From the NCBI GenBank assembly GCA_018780805.1, contig JADMJD010000065.1:1-32766 (forward strand): a DNA stretch of 32,766 bases, given 5' to 3'. Numbering within the stretch: the stretch's first letter is position 1; each line of letters opens with the position of its first letter. Positions 22,406-32,059 of this stretch are shown here, one piece after another. A program made the position numbers and the translations under genes. The notes beneath the pieces are model-generated. The model worked only from the letters and a program-made list of their open reading frames with translations. It searched no databases and had not been told where the DNA came from. The stretch is from Rubrivivax sp. (GTDB taxonomy: Bacteria > Pseudomonadota > Gammaproteobacteria > Burkholderiales > Burkholderiaceae_C).

Positions 22406-23784
22406 AGTTCACCAGATTCCTCGCCGGCTTGGCGGCGGCTGCGCTGCTGGCGGCCTGTGGCGGCGGCGGCAGTGACGGTGGCATCGGCGGCACCGGTGGT
22501 GGCGGCGGCGGTGGCATCGGTGGCACCGGCGTGGCCTACGGCACCATCACCGGCTTTGGCAGCGTGTGGGTCAACGGCGTGCGCTACGAGTCCGGTACCA
22601 CGGTGTTCAAGCGCGACGACGACAACGTGGCGCAGTCCGACCTGCGCGTGGGCATGGTGGCGCGGGTGGAAGGCGCGGGCACCACGGCCACGACGATCAG
22701 CGTGGACAGCGCGCTCAAGGGCCGGGTCGAAGCCGTCAGCGGCGACCAGTTCACCGTGATGGGCCAGAGCGTGCAGGCCGATGCGCAGACCACCTTTGAA
22801 GACGGGGTGCGCCCTGTGGTGGGCGACTACGTGGAGGTGCACGGCCTGCCGGTACAGGCCGGTGTCATCGCCGCGGGTTACATCGAGCGCAAGAGCGTGC
22901 TGGCCACACCGCCGTTCACCGTCACCGGCTTCGTGGCCACGCAGAATGCTGCGAACGGCAGGTTGACCATCGGCACGCTGACGGTGCAGTACGCCAGCGC
23001 CGACCTGTCCGACATGCCGGCCGGCACCTGGGTGGGTGCGCTGGTGGAGATCAAGGGCACGGCCTGCGCCGGCAACCCGGTGTGCGGCACGCTGACGGCC
23101 AGCAAGATCGAGCCCTCGGGTCCGCGATTCAGCAGCAGCGCCAAGGCCGAGATCGAAGGTTTTGTCGCCAGCCTGACGGCCGACGGTTTCATGCTCGGCG
23201 GCCAGCGTGTGGTGCTGACGGCAGGCACGCAGTTCGAGGACGGCCTGGCCAGCGACCTGGTGGTCGGTGCCAAGGTCGAGGTCGAGGGGCCGATCGTCGA
23301 TGGTGTGCTCACCGCCACGAAGCTGGAGTTCGAGGACAGCGTTCGCATCGAGGCCGATGTGGCCACCGTGGTGGGCGACCGCATCACCTTCACCGGCCTG
23401 CCGGGGATCGAGGTGCAGGTGACGGCGCTCACCGAGCTGGACGACGGGGTCTCGTTGGCCCAGCTGCAGCCCGGCCAGCATGTGCGGCTGAAGGCCCGCG
23501 TGGCCAGCGGCGGTGTGGTGGTGGCCAGCGAGCTGGAGCTGCGCTCGGCCGACAGCGATGTGGAGCTGCGCGCGCCGGTGACGGCGTTTGCCGACCCGCA
23601 GTTCACGCTGCTGGGTTTGGTGATCGACACCACCGGCCGCTCGGACAGCGCCTTCCGCGACGACGATGTGGCCATCGGCCGCGCCGCCTTCTTCGCAGCG
23701 CTGGGCAATGGGCGTGTGGTGGCCGTCAAGGGCACGGCCGGCGCGGGCACGGTGGTGTGGTCGGAGTTCGAGTTGGAAGACTGA
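22402..23784 (+). CDS. Lipoprotein with about six DUF5666 repeats
   Basis: The 460-residue product has a lipoprotein signal ending in LLAAC (Cys19), followed by a glycine-rich linker (20-43). About six repeats of 55-70 residues follow, each with a beta-strand pattern such as GTITGFGSVWVNGVRYE, LKGRVEAVSGDQFTVMGQSV, AEIEGFVASLTADGFMLGGQRV and VRIEADVATVVGDRITFTG, and each ending in a segment like VGAKVEVEG. These correspond to DUF5666, small barrel-like units. It is probably anchored in the outer membrane or periplasm. It is coupled to DUF6502 by ATGA; the function is unknown. A hairpin with a GGAA loop follows the stop. Confidence 0.9.
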   Translation: MKFTRFLAGLAAAALLAACGGGGSDGGIGGTGGGGGGGIGGTGVAYGTITGFGSVWVNGVRYESGTTVFKRDDDNVAQSDLRVGMVARVEGAGTTATTISVDSALKGRVEAVSGDQFTVMGQSVQADAQTTFEDGVRPVVGDYVEVHGLPVQAGVIAAGYIERKSVLATPPFTVTGFVATQNAANGRLTIGTLTVQYASADLSDMPAGTWVGALVEIKGTACAGNPVCGTLTASKIEPSGPRFSSSAKAEIEGFVASLTADGFMLGGQRVVLTAGTQFEDGLASDLVVGAKVEVEGPIVDGVLTATKLEFEDSVRIEADVATVVGDRITFTGLPGIEVQVTALTELDDGVSLAQLQPGQHVRLKARVASGGVVVASELELRSADSDVELRAPVTAFADPQFTLLGLVIDTTGRSDSAFRDDDVAIGRAAFFAALGNGRVVAVKGTAGAGTVVWSEFELED

Positions 23785-23791
23785 GCCTGCG

Positions 23792-23817
23792 CGTGCGGCC
23801 CCGGAAGGGGACGCACG
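23792..23817 (+). terminator. Hairpin with GGAA tetraloop after the DUF5666 gene
   Basis: CGTGCG/CGCACG and CCCC/GGGG pair around a GGAA (GNRA-type) loop, with one G-A mismatch between the two helices. It begins 8 nt after the stop codon. No T-tract follows, so it may be a stabilising or weak terminating hairpin. Confidence 0.55.
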
Positions 23818-23897
23818 GCTGGCGAAGGCCGGAGGGCGATTTCACGCCCGACGGCTGAGCTTGCAGACGGCCCGCGAAAGGTCGGACAGGGCCGGTG

Positions 23898-23903
23898 GAT
23901 AAT
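23898..23903 (+). promoter_or_regulatory. -10-like GATAAT immediately upstream of ibaG/bolA
   Basis: GATAAT ends 6 nt before the ATG at 23910, so transcription would begin at or next to the start codon. There is no Shine-Dalgarno sequence. This suggests a leaderless message for the BolA-like gene. I found no clear -35. Confidence 0.4.
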
Positions 23904-23909
23904 CCTGCC

Positions 23910-24167
23910 ATGTCCGACCCGACCCCCCAGCAGGTGCGCGATTTCATCGCCGCCGGCCTGCCCTGCAGCCACCTCGATGTCGAGGGCGATGGCCGCCATT
24001 TCTTTGCCACCATCGTCTCGCCCGAGTTCGAGGGCCGCAACCGGGTGGCGCGCCACCAGCGGGTCTACGCGGCCCTGGGCGATAGAATGCGCGAGCAAAT
24101 CCACGCCTTGTCGATGAAGACGCTGACCCCGGCCGAGTTCGCAGCCGCGACTCCCCACCACCCCTGA
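23910..24167 (+). CDS. ibaG: BolA/IbaG-family protein
   Basis: The ATG at 23910 gives 85 residues. The BolA core is visible: HLDVEGDGRHFFATIVSPEFEGRNRVARHQRVYAALGDRM, with the conserved RVARHQxVYxAL helix region and a following IHALSMKTLTPAEF. IbaG-type proteins bind [2Fe-2S] clusters with monothiol glutaredoxins and have a role in acid stress and iron-sulphur delivery. In E. coli ibaG (yrbA) is also immediately upstream of murA, which supports the name. A longer GTG start at 23895 is not preferred. A 63-nt gap separates it from murA. Confidence 0.9.
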   Translation: MSDPTPQQVRDFIAAGLPCSHLDVEGDGRHFFATIVSPEFEGRNRVARHQRVYAALGDRMREQIHALSMKTLTPAEFAAATPHHP

Positions 24168-24205
24168 CCACACCCGGGGCGGCGCGCCAGCTTTGATTCA
24201 TCGAC

Positions 24206-24226
24206 GTGCGCCCCTCAAGGACGCAC
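24206..24226 (+). promoter_or_regulatory. Hairpin holding the murA ribosome-binding site in its loop
   Basis: GTGCG (24206-24210) and CGCAC (24222-24226) can pair, leaving AAGGA (24217-24221) in the 11-nt loop, 9 nt before the murA ATG. It could affect translation initiation, but the 5-bp stem is short. Confidence 0.3.
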
Positions 24227-24230
24227 CTGC

Positions 24231-25495
<1,265 letters not shown>

Positions 25496-25499
<4 letters not shown>

Positions 25500-26134
25500 T
25501 CACGCTGGCTCTCTCAAAAGGCCGCATCTTCGACGACTCGCTGCCGCTGCTGGCAGCGGCCGGCATCGAGGTGCTGGAAGACCCGGAAAAGTCGCGCAAG
25601 CTGATCCTGGCCACCAGCCGGCCCGATGTGCGCGTGGTGCTGGTGCGCGCCACCGATGTGCCCACCTACGTGCAGTATGGCGGCGCCGACCTGGGTGTGG
25701 CTGGCAAGGACGTGCTGCTGGAGCACGGTGAACAAGGCCTGTACCAGCCACTGGACCTGAAGATCGCACGTTGCCGCATGAGTGTGGCCGTGCGCGAGGA
25801 CTTCGACTACGCCGCCGCCGTGCGCCAGGGCTCGCGCATCCGGGTGGCCACCAAGTACACCGAGATCGCGCGCCAGCACTTCAGCGACAAGGGCGTGCAC
25901 GTCGACCTGATCAAGCTCTACGGCTCGATGGAGCTGGCGCCGTTGACTGGTCTGGCCGACGCCATCGTCGACCTGGTCTCCACCGGCAGCACGCTGAAGG
26001 CCAACCACCTGGTGGAGGTGGAGCACATCATGGACATCTCCTCCCGTCTGGTGGTGAACCAGGCGGCGCTGAAGCTGCAGCGCGAACCCATTCGTGCGCT
26101 GATCGACGCCTTTGCCCGGGCCGTGACACCATGA
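25496..26134 (+). CDS. hisG: ATP phosphoribosyltransferase, short form
   Basis: The 212-residue product begins [19 protein letters not shown], the HisG catalytic opening, and carries [31 protein letters not shown], the PRPP-binding region. It catalyses the first histidine-biosynthesis step, joining ATP and PRPP. The length marks it as the short HisG(S) form, which lacks the C-terminal histidine-binding domain and needs HisZ as regulatory subunit. No hisZ gene lies in the window. Start and stop overlap murA and hisD by ATGA. Confidence 0.97.
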
Positions 26135-27438
26135 AGCTGCGCCAGCTTGACACCTCGGCCGCTGATTTCGAAGTGCAGTTCCAGCAGGTGCTGCACTGGT
26201 CGGCCGAAACCGACGCCGCCATCGAAAGCCGGGTCGCGGACATCCTGGCCGACGTGCGCGCGCGCGGCGACGCCGCGCTGCTCGACTACACCGCGCGTTT
26301 CGACGGCCTGCAGGCGGCCAGCGTGGCCGATCTGGAAATCGGCCGTGCCGAGCTGCTGGCGGCGCTGGACCAGATCACGCCGGCCCAGCGCCACGCGCTG
26401 GAAGCCGCCGCTGCACGTGTGCGCAGCTACCACCAGCGCCAGCTGCAGGCCAGCGGCCTGAGCTGGCAGTACCGCGACGAGGACGGCACGCTGCTGGGCC
26501 AGAAAGTGACGCCGCTGGACCGTGTGGGCATCTACGTGCCGGGTGGCAAAGCAGCCTACCCGTCCAGCGTGTTGATGAACGCGATCCCGGCCCAGGTGGC
26601 CGGCGTCGGCGAGATCGTGATGGTGGTGCCCACACCAAAAGGTGAACGCAACCCGCTGGTGCTGGCCGCGGCCGCCGTGGCCGGTGCGCACCGGGTGTTC
26701 ACCTTGGGTGGTGCACAGGCCGTGGCCGCGCTGGCCTACGGCACGGCCACCGTGCCGCGTGTGGACAAGATCACCGGCCCGGGCAATGCCTACGTGGCCA
26801 GCGCCAAGCGTCGGGTGTTCGGCCAGGTGGGCATCGACATGATCGCCGGGCCGAGCGAGATCCTGGTGCTGGCCGATGGCAGCACCCCGGCCGCCTGGGT
26901 GGCGATGGACCTCTTCAGCCAGGCTGAACACGACGAACTGGCGCAGAGCATCCTGCTCTGCCCGGACGCCGACTACATCGCGGCGGTGCATGCTGCCATC
27001 GAACGCCTGCTGCCCCAGATGCCGCGCCGCGACGTCATCCGCGCCAGCCTGGAAGGCCGCGGCGCGCTGATCCACACGCGCAGCATGGAAGAGGCCTGCG
27101 CCATCAGCAACCGCATCGCGCCCGAGCACCTGGAGATCAGCTCCCGCGACCCGCACCGCTGGGAGCCGCTGCTCAAACACGCCGGTGCCATCTTCCTGGG
27201 TGCCTTCACCAGCGAGAGCCTGGGCGACTACTGCGCCGGCCCCAACCACGTGCTGCCCACCTCGGGCACGGCGCGCTTTTCCTCGCCGCTGGGGGTGTAC
27301 GACTTCCAGAAGCGCAGCAGCCTGATTGAAGTGAGCGAAGCGGGCGCCCACATCCTGGGTCCGATCGCGGCCGAGCTGGCCTATGGCGAAGGCCTGCAGG
27401 CGCATGCCCGTGCCGCCGAGATGCGCTTCAAGTCCTGA
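26131..27438 (+). CDS. hisD: Histidinol dehydrogenase
   Basis: From the ATG at 26131, overlapping the hisG stop, the product has 435 residues. Clear family segments are [77 protein letters not shown] and [14 protein letters not shown], ending with EHLEI and GAHILGP. It performs the last two oxidations, histidinol to histidine, with NAD and a bound zinc. The gene is followed not by hisC but by a toxin-antitoxin pair 45 nt on. Confidence 0.97.
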   Translation: MKLRQLDTSAADFEVQFQQVLHWSAETDAAIESRVADILADVRARGDAALLDYTARFDGLQAASVADLEIGRAELLAALDQITPAQRHALEAAAARVRSYHQRQLQASGLSWQYRDEDGTLLGQKVTPLDRVGIYVPGGKAAYPSSVLMNAIPAQVAGVGEIVMVVPTPKGERNPLVLAAAAVAGAHRVFTLGGAQAVAALAYGTATVPRVDKITGPGNAYVASAKRRVFGQVGIDMIAGPSEILVLADGSTPAAWVAMDLFSQAEHDELAQSILLCPDADYIAAVHAAIERLLPQMPRRDVIRASLEGRGALIHTRSMEEACAISNRIAPEHLEISSRDPHRWEPLLKHAGAIFLGAFTSESLGDYCAGPNHVLPTSGTARFSSPLGVYDFQKRSSLIEVSEAGAHILGPIAAELAYGEGLQAHARAAEMRFKS

Positions 27439-27483
27439 CACGAAGTCAGTGATACACTGAATTCGTGCAACACGAGGTTCGTG
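27439..27483. promoter_or_regulatory. Toxin-antitoxin operator: palindrome plus TTCGTG half-sites
   Basis: A 29-bp interrupted palindrome at 27439-27467 has outer arms CACGAA/TTCGTG and inner arms TCAGTG/CACTGA around ATA. A second dyad CACGA-GGT-TCGTG (27471-27483) runs to the base before the ATG. TACACT at 27453-27458 resembles a -10. GAGG (27474-27477) is the ribosome-binding site. The arrangement fits autoregulation by the antitoxin. Confidence 0.6.
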
Positions 27484-27729
27484 ATGAAGAACGTGACCGT
27501 CTCGATGGAAGAACATGTGGCCGACTGGGCCCGCATGGAGGCGGCACGCCGCAACACCAGTGTCTCGCGCCTGATCGGTGAGTTGCTGGCCGAGAAGATG
27601 CGGCACGACGATGCGTATGAACGTGCGATGCGCGAGGCGCTGGAGTTCAAGAGCATCGGTTTCTCCGACGGCCCGTACCTCACGCGCGAAGAGATCTACG
27701 ACCGCAAGTCGGCACCGGCCGGGCCATGA
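27484..27729 (+). CDS. Antitoxin of a VapBC-type pair (ribbon-helix-helix-like)
   Basis: The 81-residue protein starts KNVTVSMEEHVADWARMEAARRNTSVSRLIGELLAEKM, a ribbon-helix-helix pattern: a short beta strand then two helices (residues 3-40) for DNA binding. The acidic/basic C-terminal half (EALEFKSIGFSDGPYLTREEIYDRKSA) would wrap the toxin. It is directly upstream of, and overlaps by ATGA, a PIN-domain gene. Such proteins neutralise the toxin and repress the operon. ATG 27484 is chosen because of the GAGG site; GTG 27481 is adjacent. Confidence 0.85.
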   Translation: MKNVTVSMEEHVADWARMEAARRNTSVSRLIGELLAEKMRHDDAYERAMREALEFKSIGFSDGPYLTREEIYDRKSAPAGP

Positions 27730-28178
27730 AGTCGCCGCTGGTGTTTGTCGACACCAACGTTTTGCTCTATGTGGTCGACGATCGAGAAATCGACAAACGC
27801 GACCGTGCGCGTGCCTGGATGGCCATCTGCTGGGCCCGGCGTTCGGGTCGGATCAGCACCCAGGTGCTGAACGAGTTTTACTGGAACGTGGGCAAAAAAT
27901 TCACGTCGGCCTTGTCCCGGGGCGATGCGCGGGCCGAGGTCCGGCGCTACCAGCACTGGCAGCCCTGGGTCATCGACCACGCCACCGTGGAGTCGGCTTG
28001 GGCCGTCGAGAGCCGCTACCGTCTGTCGTACTGGGACGCCTTGATGGTGGCCGCCGCGCAGCAGCAGGGGTGCGAGCTGCTGCTGACGGAAGATCTTCAG
28101 CACGACCAGGTCATCGACGGCGTGCGTGTCATCAACCCCTTCCGTGTCGGCCCTGAACTGCTGACCGCACCGCCATGA
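27726..28178 (+). CDS. vapC: PIN-domain toxin (VapC-type ribonuclease)
   Basis: The 150-residue product has the PIN-domain acidic residues: D9 in FVDTNVLLY, E50 in QVLNEFYWN, D104 in SYWDALMVAAA and D123 in LLTEDLQHD. These bind Mg/Mn in VapC nucleases, which cut tRNA or rRNA. The antitoxin precedes it with an ATGA overlap, and its own stop overlaps the hisC start by ATGA, so translation of hisC is coupled to the toxin. The RNA target is not predictable from the sequence. Confidence 0.88.
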   Translation: MKSPLVFVDTNVLLYVVDDREIDKRDRARAWMAICWARRSGRISTQVLNEFYWNVGKKFTSALSRGDARAEVRRYQHWQPWVIDHATVESAWAVESRYRLSYWDALMVAAAQQQGCELLLTEDLQHDQVIDGVRVINPFRVGPELLTAPP

Positions 28179-29260
28179 CCCCACTGGCCGACCGCCTGCA
28201 GACCACCGTGCGCCAGGACGTGCAGTCCATGCACGCCTACGCCATCCAGCCCAGCGCCGGCTTCGTGAAGCTGGACGCGATGGAAAACCCCTTCCGCCTG
28301 CCGCCCGAGCTGCAGCGCGAACTGGGCGAGCGCCTGGGCCGTGTGGCCATCAACCGTTACCCGGGTGCCGGCGCCGCCGCGTTGGCGGAGGCGTTGGCCG
28401 CCTACATCGAGCTGCCCGCCGGGTGTGCGCTGACGCTGGGCAACGGCTCCGACGAGTTGATCGACATGCTCTCGGTCGCCTGCATGAGACCCGGGGCCAC
28501 CGTGCTGGCGCCCCTGCCGGGCTTCGTGATGTACGAGATGTCGGCCCGGCTGCGGGGCCTGAACTTTGTCGGCGTGCCGCTGACGGCAGACTTTGAGCTG
28601 GATGCCGACGCGATGCTGGCCGCCATCGCGCAACACCGCCCGGCCATCACCTACATCGCCTACCCCAACAACCCGACGGCCAACCTCTTCAACGACGCGG
28701 TCATCGACCGCATCGTCGCCGCCGTCGGTGAGCAGCAGGGCTTCGTGGTGTTCGACGAGGCTTACCAGCCGTTTTCGTCCCGCAGCTGGCTGCAGCGCAT
28801 GGCGGCCCACCCGCATGTGATGGTGATGCGCACACTCTCCAAGTTCGGCCTGGCGGGCGTGCGGCTGGGTTACCTGTGCGGCGCATCGCCGCTGGTGCAT
28901 GAGGTCGACAAGGTGCGCCCGCCCTACAACGTGAGCGTGTTGAACGCCGAATGTGCGCTGTTTGCGCTGGAACACGCCGACGAATATGCGCGCCAGGCCG
29001 CGCTGCTGCGCAACGAGCGCACGCGGCTGCAGGCGGCGCTGGCCGGCATCGCCGGCGTGACGGCCTTCCCCAGCGAGGCCAACATGGTGCTGGTGCGGGT
29101 GCCCGACTCGGCCGCGGTGTTCGCCGGCATGAAGGGCCACGGCGTGCTGGTCAAACACATCGCCGGCCTGCACCCGCTGCTGAAGAACTGCCTGCGCCTG
29201 ACGGTCGGCGCGCCAGAGGAAAATGACCAGATGATCCGCGCTCTGAAAGCCAGCCTGTGA
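28175..29260 (+). CDS. hisC: Histidinol-phosphate aminotransferase
   Basis: The 361-residue aminotransferase has a fold-type I PLP pattern: [15 protein letters not shown], then [43 protein letters not shown] and [14 protein letters not shown] with the PLP-binding Lys. It converts imidazole acetol-phosphate to histidinol-phosphate with glutamate. The ATG overlaps the vapC stop. Its stop overlaps the GTG of hisB. Confidence 0.96.
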   Translation: MTPLADRLQTTVRQDVQSMHAYAIQPSAGFVKLDAMENPFRLPPELQRELGERLGRVAINRYPGAGAAALAEALAAYIELPAGCALTLGNGSDELIDMLSVACMRPGATVLAPLPGFVMYEMSARLRGLNFVGVPLTADFELDADAMLAAIAQHRPAITYIAYPNNPTANLFNDAVIDRIVAAVGEQQGFVVFDEAYQPFSSRSWLQRMAAHPHVMVMRTLSKFGLAGVRLGYLCGASPLVHEVDKVRPPYNVSVLNAECALFALEHADEYARQAALLRNERTRLQAALAGIAGVTAFPSEANMVLVRVPDSAAVFAGMKGHGVLVKHIAGLHPLLKNCLRLTVGAPEENDQMIRALKASL

Positions 29261-29850
29261 ACGCCCGCACTGCCGACCTCCGCCGCGACACCAAGGAGAC
29301 GCAGATCCGCGTCGCGATCAATCTCGACGGCACGGGCGAAGCAAAACTCGCCACCGGCATCGGTTTTTTCGACCACATGCTGGACCAGATCGCCCGCCAC
29401 GGCCTGATCGACCTGACCATAGAAGCGCTGGGCGACCTGCACATCGACGGCCACCACACGGTGGAAGACGTGGGCATCACCCTCGGCATGGCGGTGGCGC
29501 AGGCGGTGGGCGACAAGAAGGGCATCACACGCTACGGCCACAGCTACGTGCCGCTGGACGAGGCGCTGTCGCGTGTGGTGGTCGATTTTTCCGGCCGGCC
29601 GGGCCTGCACATGCGCGTGCCCTTCAAAGCCGGCATGGTCGGCGCGTTCGACACCCAGCTGGCCTACGAATTTTTCCAGGGCTTCAGCAACCACGCCGGC
29701 GTCACGCTGCACATCGACAACCTGCACGGCGAGAACGCGCACCACCAGTGCGAGACCATCTTCAAGGCCTTCGCACGCGCGCTGCGCATGGCGCTGACGC
29801 CGGACCCGCGCAGCGCCGGGGTGATCCCGTCGACCAAGGGCAGCCTGTGA
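29257..29850 (+). CDS. hisB: Imidazoleglycerol-phosphate dehydratase
   Basis: The 197-residue monofunctional enzyme starts with GTG at 29257 (GTGA overlap with hisC). Metal-binding motifs are [19 protein letters not shown] and [13 protein letters not shown], together making the manganese cluster of this fold. It dehydrates imidazoleglycerol phosphate. No phosphatase domain is attached, so histidinol phosphatase must come from another gene. Downstream is a 127-nt repeat-containing gap. Confidence 0.96.
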   Translation: MNARTADLRRDTKETQIRVAINLDGTGEAKLATGIGFFDHMLDQIARHGLIDLTIEALGDLHIDGHHTVEDVGITLGMAVAQAVGDKKGITRYGHSYVPLDEALSRVVVDFSGRPGLHMRVPFKAGMVGAFDTQLAYEFFQGFSNHAGVTLHIDNLHGENAHHQCETIFKAFARALRMALTPDPRSAGVIPSTKGSL

Positions 29851-29866
29851 ACGCGGGCCGAGCGTC

Positions 29867-29972
29867 GGGCCGCCCCAAGCCGGCTCCTCGTCAGCCTGAT
29901 TTGTCCCCCGGACAAATCAGGCGTTACCTCGGCCCCTCGGGGGATCGATCGGCGTACTCGACGGTCGAGGGG
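29867..29972 (+). repeat. Intergenic repeat, copy 2, with two strong inverted repeats
   Basis: It begins with GGGCCGCCCCAAG (29867-29879), identical to 18108-18120. It then holds a perfect 13-bp inverted repeat GCCTGATTTGTCC/GGACAAATCAGGC (29894-29906 and 29910-29922, 3-nt loop) and CCCCTCG/CGAGGGG (29933-29939 and 29966-29972). The GAGGGG at the end is the probable hisH ribosome-binding site, 5 nt before the ATG at 29978. Hairpins here could reduce or stabilise transcription into hisH. Confidence 0.6.
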
Positions 29973-29977
29973 CTGAC

Positions 29978-30622
29978 ATGACACAGACGGTGGCGGTGGT
30001 CGATTACGGCATGGGCAACCTGCGCTCGGTGTCGCAGGCGGTGGCACATGCGGCGCAGGGCGTGGACGTCAAGGTCATCGTCACCGGCAACCCGGAAGAG
30101 GTTTACGCCGCCGACCGTGTGGTGCTGCCCGGCCAGGGTGCGATGCGCGACTGCATGCGCGAGCTGGCCGACTCTGGCCTGAAAGACGCCGTGCTGGACG
30201 CTGCCGCGCGCAAGCCGCTGATGGGCGTGTGCGTGGGCATGCAGATGCTGCTGGACCACAGCGAAGAGCAGGACACGCCCGGCCTGGGCCTGATCCCCGG
30301 CCGCGTGCTGCGCTTCCGGCTGGACGGCCGGCTGCAGCCCGACGGCAGCCGCTACAAGGTGCCGCAGATGGGCTGGAACCCGGTGTTCCAGCGTCCGCAC
30401 GCGCTGTGGGCCGGTGTGCCGGACGGCGCCTACTTCTACTTCGTGCACAGCTTCTATGCCGCGCCGGCTGACGCGGCGCACACCGCGGGCGACACCGACT
30501 ACGGCGAGCGCTTTACCAGCGCCGTGGCGCGGGATAACATTTTCGCAACCCAGTTCCACCCCGAAAAAAGCGCCGCCCACGGCCTGGCGCTGTACCGGAA
30601 CTTCCTGTCCTGGGCACCTTGA
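29978..30622 (+). CDS. hisH: Imidazole glycerol phosphate synthase, glutamine amidotransferase subunit
   Basis: The 214-residue class I glutaminase has the nucleophile C85 in GVCVGMQML and the His-Glu pair in TQFHPEKS near residues 195-200. The opening [18 protein letters not shown] and [10 protein letters not shown] are HisH signatures. It supplies ammonia to HisF for ring closure. The hisF gene is separated from it by hisA and a PEP-CTERM gene. Its ribosome-binding site lies at the end of the upstream repeat. Confidence 0.96.
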   Translation: MTQTVAVVDYGMGNLRSVSQAVAHAAQGVDVKVIVTGNPEEVYAADRVVLPGQGAMRDCMRELADSGLKDAVLDAAARKPLMGVCVGMQMLLDHSEEQDTPGLGLIPGRVLRFRLDGRLQPDGSRYKVPQMGWNPVFQRPHALWAGVPDGAYFYFVHSFYAAPADAAHTAGDTDYGERFTSAVARDNIFATQFHPEKSAAHGLALYRNFLSWAP

Positions 30623-30651
30623 AGGCCCCTCCTCCCCGCTTGTCACAAGCC

Positions 30652-31392
30652 ATGCTGCTGATCCCCGCCATCGACCTCAAGGACGGCCACTGCGTCCGCC
30701 TGCAACAAGGCGACATGGCCGCCTCCACCACCTTTGGCGAAGACCCGGCCGCCATGGCCCGCCGCTGGCTGGACGCCGGCGCCCGCCGCCTGCACCTGGT
30801 CGATCTGAACGGCGCCTTTGCCGGCAAACCGGTGAACGAAGGCGCCGTGAAGGCCATCCTGCGCGAGCTGGGCGGCGCCATTCCCGTGCAGCTGGGCGGC
30901 GGCATCCGCGACCTGGACACCATCGAGCGTTACCTGGACGACGGCATCAGCGCGGTGATCATCGGCACCGCAGCGGTCAAGAACCCGGGTTTCCTGCGCG
31001 ACGCCTGCACGGCCTTTGGCGGCCACATCATCGTCGGCCTGGACGCCAAGGACGGCAAGGTCGCGACCGACGGCTGGAGCAAGCTGACCGGCCACGAGGT
31101 GGTGGACCTGGCCCGCAAGTTCCAGGACTACGGCGTCGAATCCGTCATCTACACCGACATCGGGCGCGACGGCATGCTCACCGGCATCAACATCGAGGCC
31201 ACCGTCAAGCTCGCGCAGGCGCTGACGATCCCCGTCATCGCCTCGGGCGGTTTGTCCGGCCTCGCCGACATCGAGCGCCTGTGCGCCGTGGCCAGCGAGG
31301 GGGTGGGCGGTGTGATCTGCGGGCGCAGCATCTACAGCGGCGCCCTGGATTTCACCGCTGCGCAGCAGCGCGCCGACGAACTGCTGCGCTGA
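30652..31392 (+). CDS. hisA: Phosphoribosylformimino-5-aminoimidazole carboxamide ribotide isomerase
   Basis: The ATG at 30652 gives 246 residues beginning [21 protein letters not shown], the canonical HisA start; an upstream TTG at 30619 in the same frame is not preferred. The (beta/alpha)8 barrel has GGGIRDL, the catalytic Asp in GLDAKDG and the phosphate-binding GGLSGLADI and [13 protein letters not shown]. It opens the ribose ring of ProFAR. Its last 41 nt overlap the 3' end of the convergent PEP-CTERM gene. Confidence 0.96.
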   Translation: MLLIPAIDLKDGHCVRLQQGDMAASTTFGEDPAAMARRWLDAGARRLHLVDLNGAFAGKPVNEGAVKAILRELGGAIPVQLGGGIRDLDTIERYLDDGISAVIIGTAAVKNPGFLRDACTAFGGHIIVGLDAKDGKVATDGWSKLTGHEVVDLARKFQDYGVESVIYTDIGRDGMLTGINIEATVKLAQALTIPVIASGGLSGLADIERLCAVASEGVGGVICGRSIYSGALDFTAAQQRADELLR

Positions 31393-31930
31393 GCAGGCCC
31401 AGGCCGCCCAGCATCAGCGCGTAGGTGCCGGGTTCGGGCACCACGGTCACGAAGGCCCGGATCTCACCGCCGCCGAAGGTGGTGGAATGGATGTTGAAGT
31501 AGGCATTGCCCGAAGTCAGGTTGCCGATCAGCCGGGCTTCGGCCAGCGCCGTGGTGCCGCCACTGGCGCTGATGAACGAGGCGCTGTACTGGTTGGCCTG
31601 GGTCAGGTCGATCAAACGCTCGTAGCTGCCGGACTTGGCGCCGAGCGGAAAACCGGGAAGCACACCGCCCTGGGCCAGCGCGACGCCGGCTGTGCCGGTG
31701 TTGGGTGAGGAGGTGCAGCAATGGATGTGGGCCGTGCTGGTATTGCCGGACAGGCCCGACCACTCGGCGTCGATGAACAGCGTGTGGGCATCTTCGTCGT
31801 ACTCCATGAACAAGGTGCCCATGCCCGTGGCATTGGGGGCTTCAGGCGCAAACGTGCCTTGAAAGAAGGTGAGATGGGCTTGTGCGCCCGTGGCCAAGGC
31901 CAACAGGGACAAGGCGAAAAACTTCTTCAT
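31352..31930 (-). CDS. CHRD-domain protein with PEP-CTERM sorting signal
   Basis: The ATG at 31928-31930, with a GGAGGA site, gives 192 residues. A signal peptide ([15 protein letters not shown]) is followed by a CHRD-type domain: [35 protein letters not shown] and [37 protein letters not shown]. The tail has VPEPG at the start of the motif, a hydrophobic helix and a basic end (RRRAAAQR): a PEP-CTERM signal handled by exosortase. It is probably a secreted, exopolysaccharide-associated surface protein. It lies between hisA and hisF in the opposite direction. Exosortase itself must be encoded elsewhere. Confidence 0.9.
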   Translation of the reverse strand: MKKFFALSLLALATGAQAHLTFFQGTFAPEAPNATGMGTLFMEYDEDAHTLFIDAEWSGLSGNTSTAHIHCCTSSPNTGTAGVALAQGGVLPGFPLGAKSGSYERLIDLTQANQYSASFISASGGTTALAEARLIGNLTSGNAYFNIHSTTFGGGEIRAFVTVVPEPGTYALMLGGLGLLSAAVRRRAAAQR

Positions 31931-32044
31931 GGGGAATCCTCCGGCGGTGGGTGAAGGGCAGATCTGCTGCCTCCACCGGGTGTACGCGGCGGCCGTGACA
32001 TGATTCCCAGCCCAAGACTTCGAACTGGGGGCCGGGGGAACCCC

Positions 32045-32050
32045 GATAAT
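32045..32050 (+). promoter_or_regulatory. -10-like GATAAT upstream of hisF
   Basis: GATAAT ends 9 nt before the hisF ATG at 32060, so its transcript would start close to the ATG. It resembles the layout before ibaG (23898-23903). As hisF is separated from hisA by an opposing gene, a promoter of its own is expected. No clear -35 was seen. Confidence 0.4.
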
Positions 32051-32059
32051 CGCCGCCTC

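Noticed and set aside
25918..27606. Minus-strand open frame opposite hisD
   Set aside because: It is a shadow of hisD and crosses the toxin-antitoxin operator; the translation has no recognisable motif.
31957..31972. Sigma-54-like element upstream of the PEP-CTERM gene
   Set aside because: AGGCAGCAGATCTGCC on the minus strand keeps the GG-N10-GC spacing but misses three conserved bases, and most of it is the palindrome GCAGATCTGC. The predicted leader would be only 16 nt or so. Too weak to call.
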